From the NCBI GenBank assembly GCA_022605955.1, contig JAKCOZ010000058.1, positions 1,054,001-1,118,000 on the forward strand: 64,000 bases of DNA. The letters run 5' to 3'. Below, piece by piece: positions 49,811-61,575 of the stretch (positions within the stretch are counted from its first letter, which is position 1; the number at the start of each line of letters is the position of its first letter). Under the pieces are notes generated by a model that worked only from the letters and a program-made list of their open reading frames with translations, made no database searches and had not been told where the DNA came from. This DNA is from Rallus limicola. Its lineage: Eukaryota > Chordata > Aves > Gruiformes > Rallidae. Position numbers and translations under genes: made by a program.

Positions 49811-50256
49811 AGAAACATTGCAGTTCTAATTCCAGTTTTTAACAAAAAGCATTTCAAATGTTCTTTATGGGTACAATATTCCATCATGCATCAAACCTAG
49901 CTGTCTACTGATGCAAGAAAAAACATGTCTGTTACTTGGTTTCTAAGGGGCTTTTTTTTTTTCCCCCAAGTGCTGGAAAAGCAGAAGGAAGGTAAGAAAG
50001 AAAACTGAGATTTAGAGGGAATCCTCATAGTCAGGGAGTCTTGAATTGAGTGTTTATTTTTACATATGCTTTGTGGGTTTAGAAAATTAGGTTGCAGTTG
50101 TTACAGTTCTTTCAATAGCGTAACATTTCATTCTCAGTGCTGCAGCAAATACTTCTGGTTATTAAGTACATGACTATGTCTGGATTTTATTGTAGTGTTG
50201 AACTATGGGAGAAGACATCGTCCCACTTATGAAAAAATATTTCTTTTCTGTTGCAG
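49811..50256 (+). other. DCP1B intron 5, end
   Basis: Nothing recognised except the exon 6 acceptor TTTCTTTTCTGTTGCAG. Confidence 0.7.
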
Positions 50257-50385
50257 TGTAAGACCTGTTCAGAGCCAAAACAGATAACCAGTTCCTCTGC
50301 CATCTATAACAACCCCAACCTAATCAAGCCAATTCCAGTAAAGCCTAGTGAAAATCAGCATCAACGAATATCTCAGCAAAACAAG
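50257..50385 (+). CDS. DCP1B: DCP1B coding exon 6
   Basis: Encodes residues 176-218: CKTCSEPKQITSSSAIYNNP, then NLIKPIPVKPSENQHQRISQ and QNK. The human exon is almost the same up to its last residues. It ends in phase 0 before GTAATT, a mediocre donor. Confidence 0.96.
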
Positions 50386-50674
50386 GTAATTTTTTGTCGT
50401 TGTTGTTTTCTGCCTGGGCATGCTATAATCAAGTAGCCATGTAGAAATATTTGATTCAAAAGATCAGTGCAAGAATTGGAGGTGAAAGCACAATAAGGAA
50501 TTATTTTAATGAAAAACTGGTCTGTATTATAAAAAGCCCCCAACTCTCACCATATGATGTTGGAAGCATGTAAGTTATATCCTGATGCAAGGTCATCTTT
50601 CAGTTTTCAGATGCTGACTAGACTTCAGGTTTAGTCAGTTGCTGGAACACTTTTTTTGTGTTCTTTCTCTTCAG

Positions 50675-50713
50675 GTGAATTCAGTCAATCTGAATAAAGA
50701 CACTCTCTTCAAG
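50675..50713 (+). CDS. DCP1B: Possible DCP1B cassette exon (39 nt, 13 codons)
   Basis: Between exons 6 and 7 a pyrimidine-rich tract ending CTTTCTCTTCAG is followed by exactly 13 open codons (VNSVNLNKDTLFK) and a donor AAG|GTAAAA. Both neighbours join in phase 0, so including it inserts 13 residues and gives a 619-residue protein, while skipping it keeps the frame. I do not remember this peptide in human DCP1B. It lies just before the HLSLTALFGKQ motif. It may be a regulated microexon-like cassette or a false site. Confidence 0.55.
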
Positions 50714-51073
50714 GTAAAAAATTACTTCACCTGTGACAGGGAGATGCACAAGTGGCCCTACTTCATACAAGGGGAGATTTGTGTCTCTTACTAATATTGT
50801 ACTGATGGCTGAAAGGGAAGATGCTCTTTCATGATATTTAAAGTGAAGCCACTGCTATCTCTCAGATTCACTGCTTTTCTCCCACATTAGCAGCTTGACA
50901 AGTGTCTTCTTGCCCTTCCTATGTGACAAAACTATTAAAAATTCTCCTGGGAGAAAGAAGCATTGCGGTTTTCTTGGCTTTTCTTTGAATACTGCTGGCT
51001 AAATACTGTCATCACCTAATGTAACTTATGCATGAGGGAGCTCTGTTTACTTTTATCCCTTGTCCCCTCACAG

Positions 51074-51910
51074 AATGTGGAGCCTGAACCACAGCACTTG
51101 TCTCTGACAGCACTGTTTGGAAAACAAGAAAAGCCAGATGTCTCAGAACCCCTTAATAAACAGCATCAAGAGAACCTTCCTGTTAGGCAGGGTGTGGTGC
51201 GTTCTCTGTCCTACGAAGAGCCGAGCAGGCACTCGCCCTCTGCAGAGAAACAGCTTTGCCCCGCCATTCAGAAGCTGATGGTGCGTGGGACAGACCTTCA
51301 TCCCCTCGCCGAGTTTCCCGAGAACCGACTCTGTGAAAATGGGAATATCCACCCTGTGGGTGAGACTTTCACAGGGCTCTTCCAACCTGTGACTTCTCAC
51401 GCTGTTGCAACATCTCACGTAGTTCAGGATACTGCTGGCACTCAGAGCTTATTGCAGAAATTGCAGGGTCAGTCAGGGCCAGTGACTAAAATGGACCCCA
51501 GCGCAACGGGATCTGTGAACTCGACAGCTTCTGTCTTCAGCAGGACTCCTGCTGCTGTTGGAGCACCAGCGGCACCAGTAAACAATATGAGCCAGCCACC
51601 TTTGGTATATTTCAATGGTTCCCTACCAGGCCAGACTTTAGAGTCTCAGACACTTGGTAAAGAACAGTCCAAACTTCCTAGACAGTCACTTCCTCTCTCT
51701 GGCAGCCAAGCAGCCAATTCGGGGGTGATTTCACCTCAAGAGTTGCTGAAAAAACTCCAGATAGTGCAACAAGAGCAACAGTTGCCTGTATCCAGCAGGC
51801 CAACCTTGGCAGCTAAGTTTCCTGTTACTCAGAATACCAGTACGCTGAAACCACTGGATTCCTGGATAGAAAAGACACCGGGTACAGAAAAACAGAGCTC
51901 GCTCTTGCAG
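51074..51910 (+). CDS. DCP1B: DCP1B coding exon 7 (large exon)
   Basis: Encodes residues 219-497, the disordered middle region rich in Ser, Pro and Gln. Conserved islands are EPEPQHLSLTALFGKQ (221-235), RQGVVRSLSYEEP (256-268), KQLCPAIQKLMVR (277-289) and GVISPQELLKKLQIVQQEQQ (435-454). These leucine-rich islands are of the kind DCP1/DCP2 proteins use to bind EDC3, DDX6 and related decapping factors. Between them the sequence differs much from human, and the human polyglutamine stretch is missing. It starts after CCCCTCACAG and ends TTGCAG|GTAAAT. Confidence 0.97.
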
Positions 51911-54900
51911 GTAAATGGACAACTTCCAATTTAAAAATCAATAAATAAATTGAAGTCTAGCAATCATTCCAACTCAGAATTTTGTAAGGTTAGACTTTGT
52001 TCTGTTTTGGCCAGAATATTCTTGTTACTGTCTACATGTTGCACATCATTCATTCTGCAGGTGATAATTTAATAACATGAAGTAAGTTATGATTTGCCAA
52101 GCTGTAATATTGTAAATACAGAAGACTGCGTCTCTAGCACTTCAATAATGACCAAAAATAGTGTAGTCTTGGATTTTTCCAGAGACGCTTTGAAGTCACC
52201 TAGTTGACTTTAGCCATACTTGCTCTCAGGCTGATGTGTGTAATTGCTGGTTATCAAGTGTAATATTTTGTGTTTAGTAATTATTTTTTTCTTAGTAGTC
52301 ATAGCTCTCTGTGTGCAGGTATGCATTCCTTTGCTGCTTGCTGAAGGTGCTTAAAAGGTCACTTATTTTCTAACAGGTTTTTTGGAAGCATTTGTATATT
52401 GCTGAATTAGTTATCTTGTACTGTAACTACTACTTCTAGCTATTTATCAACTTTTATTAGCGCTTTTTTTTTAATTGCTATGTTTTATTTTGGAAGAAAT
52501 GTCTCTGAATTCTTTCAAAAATCCAAAATCTCTTAATTCATGTGATTGTGACCCTAAAAGTCAGATTGGTGTCTTAAAAAATTCAGGAGATGTCAGGAGA
52601 CTGTGTTCTCTCTCATGAGTGCATTTTCCCGGTCTTCAGAAAAGCATGTGCAATTACAAAATGTCCCATCCTGGACAACTAATATCTTTAACAACTTCAT
52701 TTTCTGTCAGATCTTCTACACTTGAATGTCTTTAAATGTCCTGTTTAGGGTCGAGCAAGCTTCTGTGTCTCTCTTAACTTCCTTTGTTTGTGTCCACAAA
52801 ACTTGTATTGTACAGGAGTCTGACTTGTAGTGGAGTCTGGAAGTTACTTATCCAAACGATAAAGCATTCACCTTTTCAGTGTGATGCTCAAAAGCTGCTT
52901 TTCTGTTGCAAGATCATTAAGAGCCAAACGAAAGACTAGAGAATACTTCCATATGCTCCAAGAGTTCTCCTGATTCTAGGAGGCTATCTTGCATGTGAAG
53001 AGGCTGCAACAGTCATTTAGCAATTAAGGGCCCCATCTGTCACCAACACGGTGACGGGTCAAGATCTCTAATTCAGTGAGAGAGGTCAGAGGAGGATGAA
53101 TTTCATATAGCAAGTGGCCATCATTACTTTTATTGTTTTCATTAAACCAGCATGACTTTGAATCTGTGAGAAAGAGTTGGGGAGGGGAGGGGGGTTAGTC
53201 ACTGAAATTAATTTAAGATGCTTGCAGATGATAATCTGAATTTTCAGTGGAGCACTAATGAATAAAAAGAGGATCCAGAGGCACACAAATTTGTTTCTCT
53301 TTTCACTGGGAATGGAACTTACCTGCTATAAATGAAAGAAATTGCCTGATTCACTGGTAAATGTACTGATAGCATGGAGGCATAAGACATTCCTACCTTG
53401 AAGGTAAAAGTGAACAGGCTATGCATTATAAGCCAGTGTGCCTGTATAAAAAATGGCAAATATGCTGATACATTTTCAAACTAAAAATCCATATTGCTGC
53501 TGATAGGGCTAATGACTTTGTGTATATTTGAAAAAGAAAATGATGCCAGCATTGGTTGCAGTATGAAAAGAGAATTACTGGGGTCTGACATCATGCAATT
53601 TCAGTAATTTGATGCTTGAGTACAGATAGAACAACAGCTTGAGAGAAGAGAAAAATCTTCATTGGAACAAGTCTCATTCACTGCAATTATTGCTGCAAGG
53701 TTGCCTTGAGAAAAAAAGGAAAAAGCCAGCGAAGGGGACTCAGCCTGCCTCTGCATGGCTGAGAGCAGGCCAGGTACACTGAGACTGCCTAGGGGCAGCT
53801 TCATGGGCTGGCACAGCCACAGCTGATGCCAAACAGGGTTAGGTACAGCTCCTCCCAAACATTTAAAGTTGTTTATGAGAATTAATGCATAGAGTAAAAA
53901 TGGTGATGAAAGTAAGACATTGTTTAGCCCACGTGAAGCTCTGCAGTTTGGAAGGAATGGCCTCTTTTACATGGAGCAGATTGCAAAAAAAAGGGAGCTA
54001 AAAATGAAGGAACAAGCATGTATTCTTGTAGAATGCCATAAATTAGCTACATGAAATAGTCCTTTTTTTGGTTTTTTGGTGTTTTTTTGTTTTTTGGGGG
54101 GGGAGAGGAGACGATAAAAATTTGAAACAAGTTTTTAAATCAGCATTAATTTTTTTTGTTATATCATCCTTGCTGTAGACCAAAGGCTTTAAGTGCTGCC
54201 ATGCCTGCAGACAGACATTCAAGTGAAATTGAATTGGCAAAAATACATCTGAACATGCTCATGCAAAATTGATCAAAGCAGATTCTGACAACAAATGCAG
54301 CAAAAGGTTTGTTCTCTGTAATTATTTATCTTTTGGTATTGCCTCTTTTACTACAGTTCAGCATACAGAAAAAGCAAATTCTAAAAAATCTGACAGGAAC
54401 ATAAAGGTATCTGGACAGTGTCTGTTGCTGGAAAAATCGTATTAAAGAAGCACACTAGATCCATCAACAGCACTAAGAAAATGAAAGCTATAGCCTTTTC
54501 CACAGTTGACACATTACAAGTCCAAGTTTAAATTGGTTTCTGCTGCATCTCCATATGGTGTCAGAACTGTGATCTCCCACATGGAAAGGAAGGGACCGGT
54601 TACCAAAAAAAAAAAAAGTTTTTTAAATTAAAAATTGAAGAATAATACGCAGAAGCATTCGGTCTGGTCTGGTGCCAGCCCTATTCTGTGAGGTGTTCCT
54701 TATGCAGACAGAGTTGTAACATGTGCTTAAGATGCAATAAAAAAGCATTTAATCTGCAGTGGGCTTTTAAGCATATGCTTTGTGTTAGGCATGAGTTGTC
54801 CTGATTATAGATACATGCATCCGTAAGTGTTTATGTTAATCAGAATTATGTTTTTGAAAGTACTTACAATAACCTTGACACAAATTTATGTTTTCTTCAG

Positions 54901-55483
54901 AAAGCCACTTATTTTGCAGCCCATTTTTCTTATTTCCTAGAGCATTTTCCATCAAGAATGTATGTTGTCTATAGTGTTAGATCTTCTGAGTATGTGCGTG
55001 CTACCTAGCTAGTATCTTGGGTGTGAGCATCGCACCATTACCTCTCAGTTGTCCTCACTGCAGTTTCAGCATGAGGTTGTAAACATGCACAGGAGAAATG
55101 CAATAGGTATCTTACACTTGTTTGGAAAGTAGTTTAAGATTCTGTAGTTAAAAAAAAAATATTAATTAATCTTGCAAGACAAAGCAATCTTAGCATTGTA
55201 GCCAGAAGTATTTTAATAGTAACTGTCTTCAAAGCTCCTCAACTAATCTTAGGTTAAATGTTCTCACTGTTAAAGTAATTCCACTGAAACCAGTTAAAGG
55301 TTCACAGAACCCACCAGCTGCTGATGTTCCAGAGGAGAACGTGATGCATGTGGGATTTTGCATGCGTGGGAAGCAATAGAGAGTGCCACTTTGCATTACA
55401 GGAGACCCAATGCCTTCATGGTATTAAGTGAATCTGCCGGCTATCATGTCATCTAGCTGCCAGCAGCCACACAGAATATCAGC
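51911..55483 (+). other. DCP1B intron 7, first part
   Basis: No exon recognised. It contains a T/G-rich run at 54061-54103 and an A-run at 54605-54616. Confidence 0.5.
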
Positions 55484-55545
55484 CATAGAATCATGGAATT
55501 GTTTTGGTTGGAAAAGACCTTTAAGATCATCAAAACAGAGATCAT
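55484..55545 (-). mobile_element. CR1-like 3' remnant, minus strand
   Basis: AGAATCATGGAATTGTTTTG followed by GTTGGAAAAGACCTTTAAGA, the usual complement of an avian CR1-type 3' end. It is short and truncated. Confidence 0.8.
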
Positions 55546-58355
55546 AGCATTTGTGCTTCCGAGAAGAGATATTATATGCTGCAACAATTATTTGGCACAT
55601 TTTTCATTGTTCTTACTTCACTGCTGCACAACTGACAGTAGCCTCCTACTCTGTTATTAGTGACTCAGAGACTTAAGTGCTGACCTGATGAAGCCAGGGA
55701 TAATTCAGCAGAGGCTGGATGAACAAGCAACTCAGGTTAAGTTCTGTGGAAAGATGATCAACAGCATTTTGGAAGGGGCTGTTACATCTTGTGAAAAATT
55801 ACTCAAAGGTACAAGATTGACCCAAAGGCTATTAGGTCTCAACAGAGTGTTTTTGGTGCTTTCAGCAAAAGCATGGTGCTGTAGGAATTGCACTAGTAAT
55901 GCCAAGGTCAGCATCCCATTTTCTGGTGGGTGTCAGTTGACCTAGTGACTGAAGGTGATTGGAACTAAATCCAAAATTACAATTTGCCTTTATGTTGGGT
56001 GGGGTTTTTTTTTGTTGTGGGTTTGTTGGGTTTTTTTAAAGTTGTTTATGTACAAGCTTGTTTAAATGGCAGCAGCTTTGAGCATGAACTGTTGGCAAAA
56101 AAAAAACCACATTTCAGTGTCTGGATACAGAAACAAATGCTGTACACTGAAAAAAAAAACCCATATATTTCTATTTTGACAAGTTATTTTAAGTTATGTG
56201 GTAACCTGTAGATACTGTGTCACCAGTAGATGGCAATATTGCGTATTCCAGATACCTTCCATATGCTTAACAAATGCTACCAAAAAGCCATTTCTATCCA
56301 GGGAATACAAATAATTTTTCATGTGTCTTTTAAACCACAACATTATATGTGTTTGACAGCAGTCACTGTATGTTATTAAGAGCACAGTTTCTCTCAGGTT
56401 TTGTTTATTTGCCTTGGACTCTAGAGAGAAATGTCTTTTGATGCCATCTAGGTCTTTGACAGCCTGGCATAGATTCAACTGTATCAGTGGGACAGTGTAT
56501 CTCCTCCAGCTGCTCACCACCATCCCTTTGCCAGAGGTTCTTGCCTTTGGAGACCAGTGTCTATAGTTACTGTTTAAATCACATTAGGAAGAATCATCTG
56601 GTTTAAGCAAACCCTGACAATTTTGCTTGAGGTAAATTAAAGAGAGGTTACTTCATCTGAATGGATGAGTAGAGCCAAAGCATTGTGATAAGTGTCTGGA
56701 GGTAGTCAGTCTTCTACAGGCAGAAGAGCAAGCTTCTCAAAGAGGATGTGTGCATGGTCTGAAGGTCTCATTCTACAGAAGAATGTCACTTTGGACTTTT
56801 ATTGGTTTTCTTCTAAAACGAACAATGCTGTTCATGCATAGGTGCACAAACGTATGCACTACCTCACTGTTTGAAGCAAACCTACAATGATTTAGACATA
56901 CCTTAACTCATTCAAGAGCCTGTAACACAGACTGTGGGATTTCTGTTACCATTACATGTCATGGGGTAGAAAAAAGCTGTAGGCCAAGAGTTTCATTTTT
57001 AAGTAGGACTCTGTCTTTGAGAAGCAGAAAGAATACTTACCAAAAATGTGTACTGGGAGATTTTTGCATTGCATATTACGTGCTTTCTAATATCCACTAA
57101 TCTTTTCTGATCTCTTTTCTGATCTTCTTCCTTGAATTTTGCATAAAACAGCATGAGATCTCACTCCTCATCATTTCTTTCTATTTCTGTCTCTCTTTAT
57201 TGTAGTTAAACTAACATTGTTTAGATATGTCTTGGCTAGAACAGTTGTAACTAGTAGTAAGGCATGCTGCAAAAATTTGAATGTGCTTTGATATTAAACT
57301 ACATTGTTTTGCACACCTAGGAAATGAACCTCAGTTTTATTTTCTTAATTACAATTTTTCTTCAAAATTAAAGTATAAATCAGGCAGAGAGTTGAAGTTA
57401 CACAGTAGCCTTTCACTTTCATACGGGAGCAAAAAATCACGCTCCAGTTTAAAAGAGAGATGCTTTGGTGAGCTCATATTAATTCCTTTGTATGTTCCTT
57501 TCTTTGAAAAAAAGGGTTAGATAGTTGAATAGCAAGGAGACAGATGACTGAGATTAAGGTTTAATACGGGAATTACCTGGAGAGAGCTCTCTGCAAACTG
57601 AGTAAATAAACTTTCCATCATATTATATTGATAGTGTTTTGTTAGCCCTGGATGCTTTAGAGTTCCAAGTTGCATTGCACAATTTAGAGGGCAAAGTTTT
57701 TTGACACCCATCTTTGCAGGTTGGCATGGATAGGATACTGAGGGAACCTCAGAATTGCTGCAGCATCAAGGTTTTTCCTTCTCTTTGAGGGACTCATTTT
57801 GTCAACTGAGTGTTGATTAGGAGTTGGTTCTGGCAGTGCCACTAGCACACTGTGGCTGTTTAGATACATGACTTAATCTCTATTTTCTTTTCCCTCTCCT
57901 TAAGGAAAATGAGAAGAAGAAAAAAAATATACTTATTTATACAGTAATTTGAAAGTTATAATTGGCAAATAACTTTTTAGTGTTAGGTACAAAGATTAGT
58001 CTTAAATAGTGGTACTTACATGTAAGTATATTTTCAGAGATTGAATTTAAGAACTTGCTGTCCTGATGTAGAATGTCCTGCATTCTCTGAGAGTGTTGAT
58101 ATTTAATAGTAGTCTGGTTCCCGTAATAAAATGCTCTTGTCATTAGATCATTGCTGCAGTGTCAAATTGAATCGAAGACATTTTTAGCTGGAAATAAATC
58201 ATACATGAAGTGTCCTGAACTGGCATTTCACATAACTTTATCAATCTCCAGCAGTCTCTGTACCTGTTGCCAATTGGTCTGCAGTTTTCATCATCCGCAT
58301 TCCTGCAGAATTAAGTAGCCAGGTTTAACAGATGACTTCTTTTTTATGTAAACAG
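55546..58355 (+). other. DCP1B intron 7, last part
   Basis: No exon recognised. A clear acceptor (TTTTTTATGTAAACAG) closes the intron. Confidence 0.55.
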
Positions 58356-58604
58356 GTAATCTCACCTCAACGCATTCCTGCCACTGTGACTCCTACCTTG
58401 TTGATGTCCCCCATGGTGTTCACTCAGTCTACACCTGCACCACCAAAAGCAAATGAAAGCGGTCGGTTAGCAGCAGCAAACCAAGAACCTGCTGCTAGCT
58501 CAGCTAGCCTCCTCCTCCCACTGCAAACCTCAGAGCCATCTGTGGTCAACAGCACCTCAATGACGAAGATGCAGCTGCAGGAAACACTTCTACACCTGAT
58601 CCAG
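58356..58604 (+). CDS. DCP1B: DCP1B coding exon 8
   Basis: Encodes residues 498-580. It opens VISPQRIPATVTPTLLMSPM and continues through an Ala/Pro/Ser-rich linker to MTKMQLQETLLHLIQ (566-580), the first half of the C-terminal trimerisation helix. It ends in phase 0 before GTAGAG. Confidence 0.96.
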
Positions 58605-60468
58605 GTAGAGTGCCAAGAATTCTCCTACTTTGCTTAAAATCCTGAGTCCTGTTTTGCTATAAGCACTCTATAATCAGTTGCATCTGCCTGTCTAGAGGCT
58701 AAATGAATAATTAAAATACATGCTGGAAGTTGTGCTACTGATGGCTGCGTGTTAATGGAGGACTGTGGCATAGACTGGGAATGTGATCGTTTCTCCTTGC
58801 ACAGGGCAGGATTAACTGCATTTTGATAAACGCCTCTGATTTGGGGTTCAGGGAAGATAACAACTTTGACAGAAAAGAACAAAGATGACTGAAAGCTTCA
58901 TAAGGTCAGCCCATGAGCCAGAGAGATATCATATGTATTTTTAGCTAAGGATAAATAATGGGTGATTATCCTAGCTGCCAAATATTTCAGAGGTACGTGG
59001 TAGCAGAAAGAGGAATTCAGATGGGAAATTAAAATTGCAGGATGAGTATGAGCAACTTTAAAATATGGGTTAGATAACCTAAAAATATACTAGTTCGGCT
59101 TATTCCATGTAATTCTCTAGTTGAAATGCTAAAATTCCTTTTGCTGCAGTTTTTCAGGTTTTAATGTGACAAAGCATTAACAACATTATGTATGAGATGA
59201 TTGTTTACTGCTTGGGGATGATAGGAATGATTAGGAATATTTTTTCCTTGACATGCCACATGATGAATATCTGAAGAGTAGGAAGTTGAGGAGAGGTTAT
59301 GTAACAAGAGACCTGGCTACAGAGCAGAAGGAATAGAGACACAGGATTAAGGGTCCGATTTGTAGGCCGGAACTATGTGCCTGTATGGCTTTGCAATAAA
59401 AAGAAAAGCCATTATTGCAATGTTATTTGTGATTATAAATTATAAATGCTATTTAAGTTATAAACCCAGAAGGAAAATAGTATCTTTAACAAATTAGAGG
59501 CTTTTCTCATTTTCCCCTGTACTTTTAGCCTGGCACTGAAAAATAAAAATACCATGTTATCCTGGCTTGACATACTTTGAATATCTGGATAGCAGTAAAA
59601 CCATATATGAAGTTAAAGGGAAACTGGTCAAGGAAAATTGGATTTTACTCTCTGAAGCTATACTTGTAAAATGCATATTTGACCCTGCTGTTCTTGGTGG
59701 TCATTATGGCTGAGTTACCTGAAAATTATTTACTGCCCATTTCATGCCTGTTATTTTCCGTTATATAAAAGTATGATGTCAAATGCTCCTAATTTTCCTC
59801 AAATGGTATCAGGATTTTATCCTCCTATGTTTATGTGAGCTCCGTAGGATACTCTTTCTTAATGTGGGTTGACTCGTTCTTGCAAAATGATCTTCAGAAG
59901 GAAAAAGTTACACAAGCGTCAGAGCGAAAGGAGAAGCGGCAGTTAGGAGCATTGAGTCTAAGAGCTAAACAAGATGTGAGGATTTCCCCAGGTAGGATTT
60001 AGTGTGGGATCAAAACCCAGGGTGTTTTACTGTTGCTTCAGACATACCTGGAATTAGCACTGGCCTAATGGAGGGGAAACTATGTATGGAAATCCCTAGG
60101 TGAATGAGGGCAGAGAGAAGAAATTACAGGGTTGGAGCCTCACCGTGTTACCAGGCAAGAGTAGTGGAGTCAAGGTAAATCCACTGTGGGTCTGGAAAAT
60201 CCTCTTTCAGTCTGCTCATTACTTCTTATAGAGACACGGTCATCTTTGCTGCAGTAAAGGTTTATGTTCACGTACAGTTCTTCTAAGGCTCCTGGCAAGG
60301 CTTGGAAATAATACATATTTCTGGTGAGGGAAACAGCTGCCTATGCTGCTGGCTTTTTAAAACTAGAGTAAGGTTGAAAAGTGTCTAGTCTGTGAAATGG
60401 AAAAACCTTCTAATCTCTTTCCTCAGAAGACCTATTGTGCACTAACCATTACCTGTTTTCTTTTTCAG
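58605..60468 (+). other. DCP1B intron 8
   Basis: 1.9 kb without recognised repeats. An open stretch at 59898-59991 has splice-like ends but would shift the frame. The true acceptor is TTTTCTTTTTCAG. Confidence 0.8.
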
Positions 60469-60549
60469 AACGATGATAACTTCTTAAATATTATTTATGA
60501 AGCATATCTCTTCAGCGTGAGAAAGGCAGCAATGAAAAAGTCTATGTGA
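60469..60549 (+). CDS. DCP1B: DCP1B coding exon 9 and stop
   Basis: Encodes residues 581-606: NDDNFLNIIYEAYLFSVRKA followed by AMKKSM and TGA. It completes the trimerisation domain conserved from insects to mammals, which lets DCP1 assemble as an asymmetric trimer and recruit DCP2 and EDC4 (established for the family). Confidence 0.97.
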   Translation, partial: NDDNFLNIIYEAYLFSVRKAAMKKSM

Positions 60550-61575
60550 AAGACAATTTTTAAAATTCAATTTCTCTTGTTTCCTGAACTCCAAGAAAAA
60601 GGTTTCAGTTTTTCCAAGTACGTTTATGTTTAAAGCAACAAGTGGTCATAGGCATTTTGCATACACGTAGATTTTGCTTGTTGGCAAGTACATGTTGTAC
60701 TGAGAAGGGAGAGGAAACAGATTGTGCCTTTGGGGAGGGGAGGGGAGCGTCGCGATCCTGAAGACAGAGTATCATAAATTATTTTTCTTACGGTGAGCCG
60801 TACTTAGAATTGGTTTCCCTGCACCAAGGACTCAGTTCTCGGAATTCAGTTTCCTTTCTGACTTGGCGGTGGTTACTCACTGAGTAGGTACTCGTCGTGG
60901 GTTTCCTCCGAGAGACGTCACGTGCGCATGTCCCGATGAACGTGCCCGTCCCTGACCACATGGTGGCAATGTTGGACTATTTTTAGGAACTTGAAAACCC
61001 GGGTGAAGTCTTGGAAAGGGAGTGTCTTGGGAAGACTGATCTATCCTCGTACTTAGTTGTCTGCAAAGCAATTTAGATTAAATGTCATGACTTTCGCAAA
61101 ATTTTTTGTAGAAAAATCTTTTTCTATTTTAACAGGAGTATTTTTAGCTAGCTGTAAGAATCGGACTCTGCAGGTGTTTTGAAGAATTTGGGTGGGGGCG
61201 GGAGGGTTGTTTGTGAATGTACTTGCTATCAGCATAGCTCTGGAGTGGCACTGGATTCTTGTTTCTATTCCAGATCCAATCTGCATTATTATAAGCAATG
61301 TACAGCTTTGGTAAGGGGAAGGCTACCTGGTGTAAAGTAAAATTCCTATTGATTTTTTTTTTAGTGTGTTCCTCGAGCACAATGATTTCATTGATCCATT
61401 TCTAAAGAAAATAAAAAGGATAATCCCTGCTATGTGTTGATTTAATTTTATTGTACCGTGGACTACGTATTTGGAGTTGTTGGCTCACTTGTATGACTTC
61501 AGAATGTTTTTACACTTGGCAGTAGAGATGTAAGCTTTTAAATCAATTAGAATAAATGACTGAAAGAAATTTTAT
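60550..61575 (+). other. DCP1B 3' UTR (end predicted)
   Basis: Follows the stop codon directly. It includes AATAAA at 61410-61415 and a second AATAAA at 61551-61556. The second is followed within 30 bases by the U/G-rich TTTTTGTTGGG, so it is the more likely main site. A CpG-bearing patch lies at 60880-60960. Confidence 0.6.
61551..61556 (+). terminator. Likely DCP1B polyadenylation signal AATAAA
   Basis: A canonical hexamer about 1 kb past the stop, with a downstream T/G-rich element at 61580-61590. The upstream hexamer at 61410-61415 is an alternative that would shorten the UTR by about 140 bases. Confidence 0.55.

Larger units (their letters stand above)
16722..60549 (+). other. DCP1B gene, decapping mRNA 1B (nine-exon CDS, 606 aa)
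   Basis: DCP1 proteins activate the decapping enzyme DCP2 in cytoplasmic P-bodies and so commit mRNAs to 5'-3' decay. Joining 16722-16874, 17837-17877, 20415-20542, 41889-41955, 44150-44285, 50257-50385, 51074-51910, 58356-58604 and 60469-60549 gives 1821 nt: 606 codons plus TGA. All junctions keep phase and use GT-AG sites. The EVH1 domain lies at roughly residues 10-130. A low-complexity middle carries leucine-rich motifs (HLSLTALFGKQ at 225-235 and ISPQELLKKLQ at 437-447). The trimerisation segment is at about 566-600. The paralogue DCP1A is excluded because sequence and exon structure follow human DCP1B closely, including NDDNFLNIIYEAYL at the C-terminus, and because CACNA1C is its neighbour. 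The transcript continues into a 3' UTR of about 1 kb. Confidence 0.96.

Noticed and set aside
59898..59991. Open stretch in DCP1B intron 8 with CAG before it and CAG|GTAGG at its end, encoding a basic peptide.
   Set aside because: It has 94 nt, which would shift the frame and destroy the conserved C-terminus. It lacks a good pyrimidine tract, and exon 8 joins exon 9 perfectly without it.
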